A stretch of 64,000 bases of DNA. Source: Campylobacter hyointestinalis subsp. hyointestinalis (GTDB taxonomy: Bacteria; Campylobacterota; Campylobacteria; Campylobacterales; Campylobacteraceae). This document shows positions 27,039 to 37,931 of this stretch, in pieces; the stretch's first letter is position 1; every line of letters begins with the position of its first letter. The stretch is taken from contig NZ_CP053827.1 of NCBI RefSeq assembly GCF_013372145.1, positions 868,001 through 932,000 on the forward strand, given 5' to 3'. The position numbers and the translations under genes are program-made. The notes below the pieces were generated by a model. That model had not been told where the DNA came from and made no database searches. It saw nothing but the letters and a program-made list of their open reading frames with translations.

Positions 27039-28264
27039 TAAATGCGCTTCGCGGAATGAAAGATCTACTTGATGATGATGGAAAACTTTATAAATTTATA
27101 ATAGAAATTTGTGAAAGTGTTGCCAAAAATTACGGTTATGAATTTTGCGAAACTCCCAAAATGGAAGAAACCGGGCTTTTTAAAAGAAGCGTAGGCGAAA
27201 GTAGCGATATAGTTGGCAAAGAGATGTATCAGTTTATCGACAAAGGCGGTAATGACGTATGCTTAAGACCAGAAGGAACTGCTGGAGTAGTTCGCGCATT
27301 TTTAGAAGCTAAATTTGATAAAGCCGGTGGAGTTAAAAAATACTTCTATCACGGAAGTATGTTTAGATACGAAAGACCGCAACGAGGACGTTTGCGCGAA
27401 TTTCATCAGTTTGGTGTAGAGTGTTTTGGCGAATCTAGCGTATATGAAGATGCTAGCGTTATACTAATGGTAAGCGAGATCTTAAACAAACTCGATATAA
27501 AAGCTACCCTAAAACTAAATTCGCTAGGAGATAGCGACTGTATGCCAAAATATAGACAAAAACTTATTAAATTTATAGAAGCAAATAAAAATGAACTATG
27601 CGAAGACTGTAACAGAAGGCTTGAAACAAATCCGATCCGCATACTTGATTGTAAAAAAGAGCATTGTCAAATGTTGTTAAAAAACGCTCCACTTATCACT
27701 GAAAATTTAAATGAAGAGTGCGAAAAAGACCTTTCAAATTTAAAAGAAATTTTAATACAAAATGGAATCGAATTTGAAGTAGATCCTAAGCTCGTGCGTG
27801 GGCTAGACTACTACTGCAAAACTGCTTTTGAGTTTGTGAGCGATGAGATAGGCTCTAAAAGTGCAGTCGCAGGTGGCGGAAGATACGATAAACTCACGGA
27901 GTTCTTAGGCGGAAAACCTACTCCTGCCATAGGCTTTGCTATGGGTTGTGAGCGCATAATGGAGATACTCAAGCAAAAAGAGTTTGCTCCAAAAAGAGAT
28001 GGAATTTATATCTGCGCTTTAGATGAAAAATATATAAAACAAATTTATTCTCTTGGATTTAATCTTAGAAAAAAACATAAAGTTGAAATTTCTTATGAAG
28101 CAAAAAGTCCAAATAAACATCTAAATTTAGCAGACAAAAAACTTGCTAAAATATTTTTATGTATAGGCGAAGATGAAGCCAAAAACGGCGAAATTTGGTA
28201 TAAAAATTTAGAAAACAGAGATGAAAAACGTCTAAGTTTGGATGGTCTTAAGGGAGTGTTATGA
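27035..28264 (+). CDS. hisS: Histidyl-tRNA synthetase
   Basis: 409-residue class II aminoacyl-tRNA synthetase. Motif 2 region LRPEGTAGVVRAF and YHGSMFRYERPQRGR, histidine-binding GLDYYCKTAFE and AVAGGGRYDKL, motif 3 IGFAMGCERI, and a C-terminal anticodon-binding domain. Length is typical of epsilonproteobacteria. Overlaps tmk and speA by 4 bases each. Confidence 0.98.
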   Translation: MINALRGMKDLLDDDGKLYKFIIEICESVAKNYGYEFCETPKMEETGLFKRSVGESSDIVGKEMYQFIDKGGNDVCLRPEGTAGVVRAFLEAKFDKAGGVKKYFYHGSMFRYERPQRGRLREFHQFGVECFGESSVYEDASVILMVSEILNKLDIKATLKLNSLGDSDCMPKYRQKLIKFIEANKNELCEDCNRRLETNPIRILDCKKEHCQMLLKNAPLITENLNEECEKDLSNLKEILIQNGIEFEVDPKLVRGLDYYCKTAFEFVSDEIGSKSAVAGGGRYDKLTEFLGGKPTPAIGFAMGCERIMEILKQKEFAPKRDGIYICALDEKYIKQIYSLGFNLRKKHKVEISYEAKSPNKHLNLADKKLAKIFLCIGEDEAKNGEIWYKNLENRDEKRLSLDGLKGVL

Positions 28265-30102
28265 TAAATGATTATGGGCTTAGCCTTTGGGGGGATTCTA
28301 ATTTTATAATTGATAGCGGGAAAATTTGCCTAAATACCGACTTTAAACCAGCTATCATCGACATAGTAAAAGACATAAGAAACGACGGATACAGAGGTCC
28401 TCTTTTACTAAGATTTCCACACTTGATTAAAAAGCAGATAGTTCAAGTCTATACTAGTTTTGATCGTGCAAAAAAGGAATTTGATTATTCTGGAAGTTTT
28501 AACGCGGTTTATCCTTTAAAAGTAAATCAATACCCTGGTTTTGTCGAAAATTTGACTAAACTAGGAGAGCCTTACGGATATGGCTTGGAAGCAGGAAGTA
28601 AAGCTGAACTTCTGCTTGCTATGGCGTATAACAATCATAGCGCGCCGATCACAGTAAATGGCTTTAAAGATAAAGAGCTTATAGATATCGGCTTTATCGC
28701 TGCTGAAATGGGACACAACATCACTCTTACCATAGAGGGATTAAATGAACTTGAAGCCATCATCGCGACTGCAAAAGAGAGATTTAAGCCAAAACCAAAT
28801 ATAGGACTTCGCATAAGACTTCATAGCAGCGGAACTGGTGTTTGGGCAAAAAGTGGCGGTATAAACTCTAAGTTTGGGCTGACTTCTACCGAGCTTATAG
28901 AAGCGGTAAATTTGTTAAAAGAAAATGGGCTTATCGAACAATTCACAATGATACATTTTCATATCGGAAGCCAAATAAATGAAATCCATCCACTCAAAAA
29001 AGCACTAGCAGAAGCCGGAAATATATACGCAGAGCTTAGAAAAATGGGAGCTTCAAATTTAAAAGCTATAAATTTGGGCGGCGGTTTAGCTATAGAGTAT
29101 TCGCAGTTTAAAGAGCATCCTAGCAGAAACTATACGTTAAAAGAGTATGCAAATGACGTCGTTTATCTACTAAAAACTATAGCAAATCAAAAAAACGAGA
29201 TCGAACCAGATATCTTCATAGAAAGCGGTAGATATATAGCTGCAAATCACGCTGTTTTAGTAGCTCCCGTACTTGAACTATTTAGTCAAGAATATACAGA
29301 AGAAAAGCTTGTGCTAAAAAAGAATAATCCTCCTTTGATCAGTGAGCTTTACGATCTTTATACCAGTATAAAACCTAGTAACGCCATAGAGTATCTTCAC
29401 GATAGTATAGCCCATATGGAAAGCGTTTTGACGTTATTTGACCTTGGCTATGTCGATCTACAAGATCGCTCAAACTCTGAGATCTTAGTGCATCTCATTA
29501 TGAAAAAATCGATCTCAATGCTAGGTAATAAACAAAACTACGCTGAGCTTCTTAAAATTCAAGAAGAAGTTCAAGAAAAATACCTAGTAAATTTCTCAAT
29601 GTTTCAAAGTTTACCTGATTTTTGGGGTCTTGGACAAAACTTTCCAGTAATGCCTTTAGATAGACTTGATGAGCGCCCTACTTTATCGGCGTCCATTTGG
29701 GATATAACTTGTGATAGCGATGGAGAGATAAGCTTTGATGCAAATAAAAATCCGCTATTTTTACATGATGTAGATGTAGAAAAAGAAGAGTATTTCTTAG
29801 GATTTTTCTTAGTTGGGGCGTATCAAGAAGTACTTGGTATGAAGCACAATCTCTTTACTCACCCTACAGAAGCAACAGTGTATTTAGACCAAAGCGGAGG
29901 ATATGAGATAAAAAATATATTAGAGTCGCAATCCATCATGGACATCTTAGAGGATTTAGACTACGATATACACGCTATCAGAGATACTTTAAACGAAAAG
30001 ATAGAAAACTCTACTTTAGTAGATGAAAAACAAAAAAAACATATTTTAGGTGAATTGTATCTATTTTTAAATGATAATGGCTACTTAAAAACGATAGGAT
30101 AA
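28261..30102 (+). CDS. speA: Biosynthetic arginine decarboxylase
   Basis: 613 residues, PLP-dependent fold III enzyme converting arginine to agmatine for polyamine synthesis. PLP lysine in VYPLKVNQYPG near residue 83, HFHIGSQIN, NLGGGLAIEY and the active-site SGRYIAANHAV; C-terminal QEVLGMKHNLF. Slightly shorter than E. coli SpeA (658). Conserved neighbour of hisS and cysE in Campylobacter. Confidence 0.97.
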   Translation: MINDYGLSLWGDSNFIIDSGKICLNTDFKPAIIDIVKDIRNDGYRGPLLLRFPHLIKKQIVQVYTSFDRAKKEFDYSGSFNAVYPLKVNQYPGFVENLTKLGEPYGYGLEAGSKAELLLAMAYNNHSAPITVNGFKDKELIDIGFIAAEMGHNITLTIEGLNELEAIIATAKERFKPKPNIGLRIRLHSSGTGVWAKSGGINSKFGLTSTELIEAVNLLKENGLIEQFTMIHFHIGSQINEIHPLKKALAEAGNIYAELRKMGASNLKAINLGGGLAIEYSQFKEHPSRNYTLKEYANDVVYLLKTIANQKNEIEPDIFIESGRYIAANHAVLVAPVLELFSQEYTEEKLVLKKNNPPLISELYDLYTSIKPSNAIEYLHDSIAHMESVLTLFDLGYVDLQDRSNSEILVHLIMKKSISMLGNKQNYAELLKIQEEVQEKYLVNFSMFQSLPDFWGLGQNFPVMPLDRLDERPTLSASIWDITCDSDGEISFDANKNPLFLHDVDVEKEEYFLGFFLVGAYQEVLGMKHNLFTHPTEATVYLDQSGGYEIKNILESQSIMDILEDLDYDIHAIRDTLNEKIENSTLVDEKQKKHILGELYLFLNDNGYLKTIG

Positions 30103-30104
30103 AT

Positions 30105-30800
30105 ATGGGTTTTTGGAATATTGTAAAAGAGGATTTAAATCAGCCTAAAGTGCAAGACCCTGCATATAGATGCTTTTGGGAGCTTGTATTTAACTATCCA
30201 GGTGTTTGGGCTATAGTAAATTACCGTTTTACTCATCTTTTATGGGAGAAAAAATGGCACAATATGGCCAGAATGCTTGCTGGAATTAGTAATTTTTTAA
30301 CTAGAGTAGATATACATCCTGCCGCAAATATAGGCAGAAGAGTTTTCATAGACCACGCAACTGGAGTCGTGATAGGAGAAACTGCTGTTGTAGGAAATGA
30401 TTGTTTAATATATCAAGGCGTTACTCTTGGCGGAGTTAGTCTTGATAAAGGTAAAAGGCACCCTACTTTAGAAGATGGCGTAGTAGTAGGAGCTGGAGCT
30501 AAAATACTTGGAAATATAACCATAGGAAAAGGCTCTAAGATAGGAGCAAATTCTGTCGTCGTAAAAGATGTAGCACCTAATTGTACCGCCGTGGGAGTTC
30601 CTGCTAGAGCAGTCGGCGGCTGCGCTAAGCCGTTAGAACACAACAAACTTCCAGATATAACAAAAGAGATGCTTGGATATCTTATAAAAAAGATAGAGTT
30701 GTTAGAAAAAGAGGTTTCAAAAAATAGTAAAAATATTTGTAAATCCGAAAATGATTTAAATGAGTGTTATAAGCAGTATATAAATTCGATAAAGGAGTAA
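30105..30800 (+). CDS. cysE: Serine O-acetyltransferase
   Basis: 231 residues; makes O-acetylserine for cysteine synthesis. Left-handed beta-helix hexapeptide repeats from about residue 70, with the catalytic histidine in FIDHATGVVIGE and the substrate loop VTLGGVSLDKGKRHPTL. The C-terminal tail beyond residue 195 is lysine/asparagine-rich and variable. Two bases after speA. Confidence 0.96.
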   Translation: MGFWNIVKEDLNQPKVQDPAYRCFWELVFNYPGVWAIVNYRFTHLLWEKKWHNMARMLAGISNFLTRVDIHPAANIGRRVFIDHATGVVIGETAVVGNDCLIYQGVTLGGVSLDKGKRHPTLEDGVVVGAGAKILGNITIGKGSKIGANSVVVKDVAPNCTAVGVPARAVGGCAKPLEHNKLPDITKEMLGYLIKKIELLEKEVSKNSKNICKSENDLNECYKQYINSIKE

Positions 30801-30804
30801 AATA

Positions 30805-31974
30805 ATGTTGTCTAAAAAAATAGGAGTGCTTTCAGAGAGCCTAACTATAGCTATCAGCTCAAAAGCTAAAGAGATGAAAGCAAATGGGCAAGACGTCATA
30901 AGCTTTAGTGCTGGCGAACCTGATTTTGATACACCAAATGTTATAAAAGATGCGGTAAAAAGAGCATTAGACTCAGGTTGCGGAAAATACACTCCGATCC
31001 CAGGACGCCCTGAAGTATTAAAAGCCATAGCTACAAAACTAAAAAGAGATAATGGCTTAGAGTACAAAACAAGCCAAATCATTACAAACGTAGGAGCTAA
31101 ACACTCTTTATTTAATATCTTTCAATGCATCATAGATGAGGGAGATGAAGCCATCATCGCGTCTCCATACTGGGTAAGCTATCCTGAGATAGTTAAATTT
31201 AGCGGCGGAACTCCTGTCATAGTTCAAACAGATGAAAGTAGCAAATTTAAACTCACAAGTGAAGCTTTAAAAAAAGCTATCACTCCAAAAACAAAAGCTA
31301 TTGTGCTAAACAGCCCTAGCAACCCATGTGGCGGCGTTTATACAAAAACTGAACTCGAAGCTATAGCAAAAGTTTTAGAAGGTACAAATATCGTTGTTCT
31401 AAGTGATGAAATTTATGAAAAACTTACATATAATGGCGAGTTCGTAGCCACAGCTAGCATAAGCGAGGATATGTTCAAACGCACCATAACTATAAACGGT
31501 CTTAGCAAATGCGGAGCTATGCCGGGCTGGAGATTTGGATATATGGCTAGTGTTATGGATGATATAAATGCAGCAGTTAAAAAACTACAAAGTCAAAGCA
31601 CTAGCAATATTTCAAGCATAGTTCAAGACGGAGCCGTGCCTGCTTTGCTTGGCGAAGCAGATAAAGATATAGAGTTCATGCGCTCTAAATTCATAGAACG
31701 TCGCGACTACGCAGTAGATGCCATAAATGCCATAAAAGGACTTAATGTCGTAAAACCTGATGGTGCTTTTTATTTATTTGTAAATTGTAAAGAAGTAGAG
31801 CCAGACTCTATGAAATTTTGCAAAGATATGCTAGAAAATGCCCTTGTAGCCACAGTACCAGGCATAGGATTTGGTATGGATGGATACTTTAGACTAAGTT
31901 TTGCTTGCGATATGGATAGTATAAAAAAAGGAATCGACAGAATAGCTAAATTTGTAGAAAGCTATAAAAAATAG
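30805..31974 (+). CDS. aspB: Aspartate aminotransferase (class I/II)
   Basis: 389 residues, PLP fold I. SAGEPDFDTP, LNSPSNPCGGVY, LSDEIYEKLTY, and PLP lysine in NGLSKCGAMPGWRFGY near residue 235; C-terminal FRLSFACDM. Interconverts aspartate and oxaloacetate with glutamate/2-oxoglutarate. Position after cysE matches C. jejuni aspB. Confidence 0.95.
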   Translation: MLSKKIGVLSESLTIAISSKAKEMKANGQDVISFSAGEPDFDTPNVIKDAVKRALDSGCGKYTPIPGRPEVLKAIATKLKRDNGLEYKTSQIITNVGAKHSLFNIFQCIIDEGDEAIIASPYWVSYPEIVKFSGGTPVIVQTDESSKFKLTSEALKKAITPKTKAIVLNSPSNPCGGVYTKTELEAIAKVLEGTNIVVLSDEIYEKLTYNGEFVATASISEDMFKRTITINGLSKCGAMPGWRFGYMASVMDDINAAVKKLQSQSTSNISSIVQDGAVPALLGEADKDIEFMRSKFIERRDYAVDAINAIKGLNVVKPDGAFYLFVNCKEVEPDSMKFCKDMLENALVATVPGIGFGMDGYFRLSFACDMDSIKKGIDRIAKFVESYKK

Positions 31975-32957
31975 TGCCGAAAATCAGCGTGATAATCCCT
32001 TGCTTTAACGCGGAGGGATTTTTAAAAGAGTGTTTAGAATCACTGCTAAATCAAAGCTTTAAAGATATAGAAGTCATAACGATCAATGATGGAAGCAGTG
32101 ACGATACTCTAAAAATCTTAAATAAATTTGCTATTATTGATAGCCGCCTTGTTATCATAGATCAGAAAAACAGCGGCGCGAGTGCAGCTAGAAATGCCGG
32201 TATAAAATTAGCCAAAGGCGAGTATTTAGCGTTTTTAGATAGCGATGATTTTGCCGCAAAAGATAGCTTATCTAAATTTTATGAAGCAGCAAAAAAATAC
32301 GATGCCGACACTATTTTTGGAGATTTTAATACCTACAAAGATGGATATACTACTAAAGTAAATAATTATATTTGTGATGGTGGATTACTTGATAAAGAGA
32401 GCTTTTTATTTGATTATTTTACTATCAACAATGCTAAAAGCATATTTCCTACAATGTGCGCTAAACTCATAAAAACTAGCCTTATAAAAGAAAACAATCT
32501 ACTATTTTTAGAAGATATCTTTATAGCCGAAGACTCAAATTTAAGTGCAAAAATACTCTGGCTTTCGCAAAAAATCGTAAAAATAAACGAAAGCGTTTAT
32601 AGCTACAGAGTTGGTCTTAATAACAGCTCTAAAAGTATGAAGTTTAAAAACTTTGAAGATGTTAGAAAATGCGAACTTGACCTAAGAGAATTTTTTTCTA
32701 AATTTAAAAAAACAAAAAAACAAGAAGAGTATTTGGAATGCTACTTTTTACATCTTCGCTATGACGCTGCTTTAATTATAGAACCATATAGCTTTAAAGA
32801 GTATCAAAAAGCATTAGAGTTTGCTTGTGCAGATATAAGATCAGCTTTTAAAAGCAAAGGATTTAAATATCTTAGTTTAAAGCTAAAGATTCTTTACTAT
32901 CTATATAGATTTTTTCCAAAATTATACCCAAAAATAATCAAGCTCAGATATAGATAG
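31974..32957 (+). CDS. Family 2 glycosyltransferase
   Basis: 327 residues. GT-A fold: ISVIIPCFNAEGFLKECLES at the N terminus, nucleotide-binding NDGSSDDTL, NSGASAARNAGIKLAKGEY and the metal-binding FLDSDDF near residue 85. The GTG start overlaps the aspB stop (TAGTG), so it is coupled. It probably adds a sugar to a surface glycan; donor and acceptor are unknown. The last 100 residues are Lys/Phe/Tyr-rich with no motif I know. Confidence 0.9.
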   Translation: MPKISVIIPCFNAEGFLKECLESLLNQSFKDIEVITINDGSSDDTLKILNKFAIIDSRLVIIDQKNSGASAARNAGIKLAKGEYLAFLDSDDFAAKDSLSKFYEAAKKYDADTIFGDFNTYKDGYTTKVNNYICDGGLLDKESFLFDYFTINNAKSIFPTMCAKLIKTSLIKENNLLFLEDIFIAEDSNLSAKILWLSQKIVKINESVYSYRVGLNNSSKSMKFKNFEDVRKCELDLREFFSKFKKTKKQEEYLECYFLHLRYDAALIIEPYSFKEYQKALEFACADIRSAFKSKGFKYLSLKLKILYYLYRFFPKLYPKIIKLRYR

Positions 32958-32958
32958 C

Positions 32959-33489
32959 TTATTTTTTCTTTGGTCTAAAAGCCTTTATTTTGCTTTCGTC
33001 AGTCTGCAAATATGCAGCACCTATCAAATCTAGGCAGTAAGGCACAGCCGGAAATATAGGCTCTAAACATTCTTTTATGGCTTTTGGCTGCCCAGGTAGG
33101 TTTATGATAAGAGTTTTGCCTCTGATACCAGCAGTTTGTCTAGAAAGTATAGCTGTAGGGACGTATCTAAGGCTAGTAGATCTCATAAGCTCACCAAATC
33201 CGGGCATCATTTTATCGCAAACTGCTTCAGTCGCCTCTGGTGTAACATCACGTCTAGCAGGACCTGTTCCTCCTGTTGTTAGTACAAGATCGCACTTTAT
33301 ATCATCACACATATTTTTTAAATTTAAAACTATCTGATCAAATTCATCAGGTATAACTTGGTATTTAAATTCTACTTCGCTAGTTATCCACTGACTTAAA
33401 ATATCTTTTATAGCAACACCGCTTTTATCTTCGTAAATTCCAGCGCTTGCTCTATCGCTTAAAGTAAGTATTCCGATTTTTGCTTTCAT
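32959..33489 (-). CDS. mogA: Molybdopterin adenylyltransferase
   Basis: 176 residues; adenylylates molybdopterin so that MoeA can insert molybdate. LTLSDRASAGIYEDKSG at the start, LTTGGTGPARRDVTPEA in the middle and INLPGQPKAIKECL near the end. Convergent with the glycosyltransferase gene; its start overlaps the FtsH-like gene's end by one base. Confidence 0.94.
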   Translation of the reverse strand: MKAKIGILTLSDRASAGIYEDKSGVAIKDILSQWITSEVEFKYQVIPDEFDQIVLNLKNMCDDIKCDLVLTTGGTGPARRDVTPEATEAVCDKMMPGFGELMRSTSLRYVPTAILSRQTAGIRGKTLIINLPGQPKAIKECLEPIFPAVPYCLDLIGAAYLQTDESKIKAFRPKKK

Positions 33490-35141
33490 TAACCCTCTTT
33501 TATTATATTTTTCATAGTTTGTATATCTATACTCTCGTTATTAAAAAGATAATTGCTCACTTTAAATAACTCTGCTTGCGTTTGAGCCATAAACTCAAGC
33601 ATATCTTTATAGCTAGCACATAGCAATGAGCTAACTTCGGCATCATTTGACGAAAACTTTTCATTCATAGAGTAGTCAAGGATCAGCTTTTTAGCAATCT
33701 CTTTAGCAGCAATTAAATCCAAATTTGAGTTTGTGTAAAGCTCATTTTTATAAACTCTAAGCGCAGCCATACCAGCTAGTAAAACTTTTATCTTTGATAA
33801 CAAAATAGTTTTTGACTCTAAAAAATCATCACTTTGTAAAATATGATCTTCTAAAATAGAAATTCGTTCAAATTTAATACCGAATTTATAAGCAGCAACC
33901 GCTCTTGCAGCTTTATATAAAGATTGGATCTCTTTTTCATCTTTGCTTAAAGAATGCAGTTTTTTCTTTCCAAAAAGCACTCTATTTTTAACTTCGTTAA
34001 AATCATCTTCATTTAAAAAATCTCTTTTATTTCTAAAAGCATTGATAGCAGCTTCATTTGTCAAAGTCGCAAGCCCTGCTCCGCTAAAACCTGTAGTATT
34101 CATAGCTAAATTTACTATATCTACTTGATGCTTTTTATCTTTAAGATATGATTCTAATATAGCCGTTCTATCTTTAAGATCAGGAAGTCCTAAAAATATA
34201 CGCCTATCAAAGCGACCACTTCTAAGCAGAGCTTCGTCTATAACATCTATCTTGTTTGTTGCTGCTATGACTATGACTCCGCTGTTGTCTTCAAAGCCGT
34301 CCATTTCAGTAAGAAGCTGATTTAAAGTGGCTTCTCTCTCATCACTTCTACCGCCGCCCCTTGTCTTTCCTGCAGCGTCTATTTCGTCGATAAATATGAT
34401 ACTAGGAGCGTAAGCTTTAGCTTTTGCAAATAGCTCTCTTACTTTTTTTGCACCCATTCCGACATAGATCTGCACAAAGCTTGCTCCACTTTGGTAAAAA
34501 AATGGTACATTTGCCTCTCCTGCGACTGCTTTTGCCACAAGCGTTTTACCGACACCAGGAGGTCCTACCATTAACACGCCTTTTGGCATTTTAATACCCA
34601 AATCTTTATATGCTTTTGGATTTTTTAAGAAATCAACTATCTCCATAAGCTCAACTTTTACTTCGTCTATCCCAGCAACATCTTTAAACATAACGTTTGA
34701 AATAGAAGGCGTTATGGCAGATGTGACCATAGAGCTTAAATCATCTTGTGGCAAACTATTTTTAGTTTTTTTTGGTAAGTCTTTTTTTATAAATTTAAAA
34801 CCAAAAAAGGCAAAAATCAAAGATGCAAAAAACAAGATCCAAATAAAAATATTAAAATCTCCAGATGATTTTATAGCCACTTTTTGACCAAGTTCATTTA
34901 AATTTATAGAATCTTTAAGAACGCAATAACTCCTACTCCCAACTTTAAGTATAACTTCATCGCCATCTACAACCGCATTTTGGATAGAATTTGACTGCAA
35001 AAGATTGTCATACTGCATCAAATTTATATTTTTAGGACTATTGCGAACTGCTACAAAAGTAAGCAACAAAAAAAGTATAATTCCAACTACTATAATTGTA
35101 TTTTTTTTATTTAATTCAAATTTCGGCATAATTGACATCAC
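33489..35141 (-). CDS. FtsH-like membrane AAA+ ATPase lacking the protease HExxH motif
   Basis: 550 residues. Two N-terminal membrane helices (about 14-33 and 98-118), then an intact AAA+ domain: Walker [13 protein letters not shown], Walker [11 protein letters not shown], pore loop [11 protein letters not shown], second region of homology [12 protein letters not shown]. Where FtsH carries YHEAGHA, this protein has LYKAARAVA, so both zinc histidines and the glutamate are gone. The metalloprotease half is present in outline but should be inactive. GTG start (35141; ATG next codon) with GAGG ribosome site, overlapping mtaB by 26 bases. The canonical FtsH must be elsewhere. Likely an unfoldase or membrane chaperone. 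Confidence 0.85.
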   Translation of the reverse strand: MMSIMPKFELNKKNTIIVVGIILFLLLTFVAVRNSPKNINLMQYDNLLQSNSIQNAVVDGDEVILKVGSRSYCVLKDSINLNELGQKVAIKSSGDFNIFIWILFFASLIFAFFGFKFIKKDLPKKTKNSLPQDDLSSMVTSAITPSISNVMFKDVAGIDEVKVELMEIVDFLKNPKAYKDLGIKMPKGVLMVGPPGVGKTLVAKAVAGEANVPFFYQSGASFVQIYVGMGAKKVRELFAKAKAYAPSIIFIDEIDAAGKTRGGGRSDEREATLNQLLTEMDGFEDNSGVIVIAATNKIDVIDEALLRSGRFDRRIFLGLPDLKDRTAILESYLKDKKHQVDIVNLAMNTTGFSGAGLATLTNEAAINAFRNKRDFLNEDDFNEVKNRVLFGKKKLHSLSKDEKEIQSLYKAARAVAAYKFGIKFERISILEDHILQSDDFLESKTILLSKIKVLLAGMAALRVYKNELYTNSNLDLIAAKEIAKKLILDYSMNEKFSSNDAEVSSLLCASYKDMLEFMAQTQAELFKVSNYLFNNESIDIQTMKNIIKEG

Positions 35142-36357
35142 TTTTTACCTCATAATTTTCGATTTTAATCCACTCTTTTGAAATATCATTGTTAGATTTG
35201 ATCTTTATCTTGTTATAAAACTGATCAAATCCATCGTAAAGCCCATTTGCTTCTTGCTTTTCAACTAAAATTTCAAGAGCTGTTTTGACTTTTTTTCTAA
35301 ATTCAAAATTATTTACGCTAACAATATCCTTTAAAATATTTAATCTTTTTTTCGCAGTTATACCATCTACGTCCATTTTCATCTGTGCTGAAGTAGTGCC
35401 ACTTCTAGGGCTATAGATAAAAGCGTGAAGATGAGTGAGCGGAAATTTTTTAAAATTTATTAGAGCCTCATCCCATAACTCCTGGCTCTCTCCTGGATGC
35501 CCTACGATAAAATCAGTCCCCAAAGCAAAACCTAAATTTGAAAGCTCATTAAAAAGTTCGATATCTTTAAAAGCTTTATTTCGTCTTTTCATGATATTAA
35601 GCATTCTTTGGCTTGTATGCTGAAGTGCTATATGTAAGTGTTTTTCTAGCCAAGTTTCACTTAAAATTTCTTTAAAACTATCATCTATCTGACTTGGTTC
35701 TATACTGCCAAGACGAATTCTTTTTATGCCATTTATCATTCCTAGTTTTTGTAAGAGTTTTCCTAAACTAGAGTTATTTGTATAGCCGTAACTTCCTATA
35801 TTTGTACCGGTCAAGACTATTTCGTTGTAGCCATTATTAGCTAGCATCATAGCTTCTTTTAAAATGATCTTCTCATCAATGCTTCTGCTAGAACCTCTAA
35901 CTGAAGGTATGATGCAATAACTACATTTAAAATCACAACCTTCTTGAATTTTTATGAAAGCTTTTGTGTGATTTTCATAGTTGCTAATTATATTTTTATC
36001 TATAAAATTCAGATCCCCAAGCTCGAAAAATGGTTTATCTGAGTTTAAAAGATCATTGATTTTTGATTTATGACTTGCTCCAAGTACGCCAAAAACCGAA
36101 CTGTTTTTAAATAGCTCTTCACCTTTACTAACAGCACCACAACCGGTCAAAATAACCTTTTTACCGATATTTTTCATACCATTTATATAGCTTCTTACTC
36201 CGCTATCTGCACCATTAGTTACCGTACATGAATTTACTATGATGATATCGGCTAGATTTTCGTCGTTTGTGATAGTTGCATTTTTGATATAGCTTTTCAT
36301 AAGCTCGGTGTCGTAGATATTTGTTCTGCAACCAAAAGTTTTAAAATACACTCTCAA
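35116..36357 (-). CDS. mtaB: tRNA t6A37 methylthiotransferase MtaB
   Basis: 413 residues; radical-SAM enzyme adding a methylthio group to threonylcarbamoyladenosine-37 of tRNA. The N-terminal UPF0004 cysteines are in FGCRTNIYD, NSCTVT and LTGCGA; the radical-SAM cluster motif is GCDFKCSYCIIPSVRG near residue 140. The CRTNxxxxE-like first motif and lack of a long C-terminal extension point to MtaB rather than MiaB or RimO. Overlaps mscS by 4 bases. Confidence 0.9.
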   Translation of the reverse strand: MRVYFKTFGCRTNIYDTELMKSYIKNATITNDENLADIIIVNSCTVTNGADSGVRSYINGMKNIGKKVILTGCGAVSKGEELFKNSSVFGVLGASHKSKINDLLNSDKPFFELGDLNFIDKNIISNYENHTKAFIKIQEGCDFKCSYCIIPSVRGSSRSIDEKIILKEAMMLANNGYNEIVLTGTNIGSYGYTNNSSLGKLLQKLGMINGIKRIRLGSIEPSQIDDSFKEILSETWLEKHLHIALQHTSQRMLNIMKRRNKAFKDIELFNELSNLGFALGTDFIVGHPGESQELWDEALINFKKFPLTHLHAFIYSPRSGTTSAQMKMDVDGITAKKRLNILKDIVSVNNFEFRKKVKTALEILVEKQEANGLYDGFDQFYNKIKIKSNNDISKEWIKIENYEVKSDVNYAEI

Positions 36358-37931
36358 TATAATATTTCCTTACTAACATCTGGTAAAGTTCTCACTTGAT
36401 CAATAGGTTTTGCACCAAAATAAAGTGTCTGAGTAGGGAACGCGATCTTTATATCGTCTTCTAAATTTAGGGCTTCTACTATCTCACTACTTATAGTACT
36501 CCTAAGAGCCAAAGCGGCGTATGAGTTTGTCATATACCAAACGCTTATATTTATACCATAAGGCTCAAAAAAGCTATAAATTCTAGGCTCCACGTTTGGA
36601 TTTTTGATGCTATACTGATCTCTTAGCTTATTCATCTGCTTTTTGGCTATGTCGGTATAGCCTTTCGAGTATTTTCTAGTGATATTTTTGATGATATACA
36701 TAGCTTTTTTATGATTGCTATCAAAACTAAGCATTATGTCTATACCATCCCATACAGTTTTCATACCACTATGAGTATAATTTGCAATGAGTTCGGTAAA
36801 TATATAGTTATTTGGTATAAAAACTATACGTCCGCTACGTCTATTTGTACGGTAGGTAGTAAGCGTGATATCTTCATATATAGTCATTCTAAGCAAACTT
36901 ATATCGATGATATCGCCTACATAATCGCTATTTTGATAACGTACTCTTATACGATCTCCTACGTGAAAAGTACCGCCAAAAATGATAACGCTCCAGCCGA
37001 GCAAACTCATAAACATATCTTTCATAGCAATAGCAAGACCAGCCGAAGCAAAACCTAAGATAGTCACCATATAGCTTACGTTTTCTATATAAGCAAAAAG
37101 TAGAATAAAGATAATAATCGTGAAATTTAAAACATTTATAAATTTATTTATAGTATAAATTTTTTGATTATCGGAAATGTATTTTTTAGTTATAATCTTA
37201 CATAAAAATCCAAGCAAACTCACTATAATGATAGATAAAACTATACTAAAAGCCTGTTTTATCTGATCTTTTACTTCCAAGCTGGCTCTATTTATGGCTT
37301 CATCAAGCTTTTTTTGGTACACACCAAATGTCGTAGTAGCTATGTCTTTTGCTATTTGAAACTCATTTATTTCTCTGCGTACTTCATATAATTTTGATGA
37401 GTTTAGACTTGTTTGATTTAGATCATAAAGCTCTTTAAACAAAATCTCTTTTTGTTTGAAAGATTCTAAAGCGTTTTCTAGCTGAAATAGCCTGTTTTGA
37501 TAGTCATCTTTTTCATTTTTTAGCTTTTTTATATATGAAAAACCGCCTATCAAGGCCACTGGGTTTGTTATTTTTCCTATCTCCTCGATATCTGGGACTA
37601 CTAACATACTTTGAAACGGAGATTTTTCATACTCTTTTAGAAATTCGATCTGCTCTTTTAAACTAGCGATTTTAGTCTTTAGCTCATCTATTTTTTGCAT
37701 ATCTTTTTTATCTGCCGACTCTAGCTCAGATCTTACTCTTTTTATCTCTGTTAGCAAATTTTGATACGTGTTATAGTTCGAATACCTAATAAGCCAAATA
37801 TTATTTTTTAGTTTAGTATCATAATCTTTGATCTTGAGATTTATCTCTTCTATTTTGTCTGTTTGGCTACTATTTGTTTCTGCAAAAACACTAAAAACCA
37901 CAAAGAGTAAAAGAACGATCAGCCGTTTCAT
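36354..37931 (-). CDS. MscS-family mechanosensitive channel
   Basis: 525 residues. Cleavable signal peptide (first 17 residues, ending VFAE), a periplasmic coiled-coil region to about 200, three or four membrane helices (about 225-330) with the glycine-rich pore helix [19 protein letters not shown], then the cytoplasmic beta domain ([19 protein letters not shown]). Longer than E. coli MscS (286), of the MscK-like kind with an extra N-terminal domain. Same neighbours (mtaB, aroB) as C. jejuni. Confidence 0.92.
   Translation of the reverse strand: MKRLIVLLLFVVFSVFAETNSSQTDKIEEINLKIKDYDTKLKNNIWLIRYSNYNTYQNLLTEIKRVRSELESADKKDMQKIDELKTKIASLKEQIEFLKEYEKSPFQSMLVVPDIEEIGKITNPVALIGGFSYIKKLKNEKDDYQNRLFQLENALESFKQKEILFKELYDLNQTSLNSSKLYEVRREINEFQIAKDIATTTFGVYQKKLDEAINRASLEVKDQIKQAFSIVLSIIIVSLLGFLCKIITKKYISDNQKIYTINKFINVLNFTIIIFILLFAYIENVSYMVTILGFASAGLAIAMKDMFMSLLGWSVIIFGGTFHVGDRIRVRYQNSDYVGDIIDISLLRMTIYEDITLTTYRTNRRSGRIVFIPNNYIFTELIANYTHSGMKTVWDGIDIMLSFDSNHKKAMYIIKNITRKYSKGYTDIAKKQMNKLRDQYSIKNPNVEPRIYSFFEPYGINISVWYMTNSYAALALRSTISSEIVEALNLEDDIKIAFPTQTLYFGAKPIDQVRTLPDVSKEILY

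Noticed and set aside
28285-28300. G6 run near the start of speA as a phase-variation tract
   Set aside because: Six bases is below the usual slippage length and speA is a conserved biosynthetic gene.
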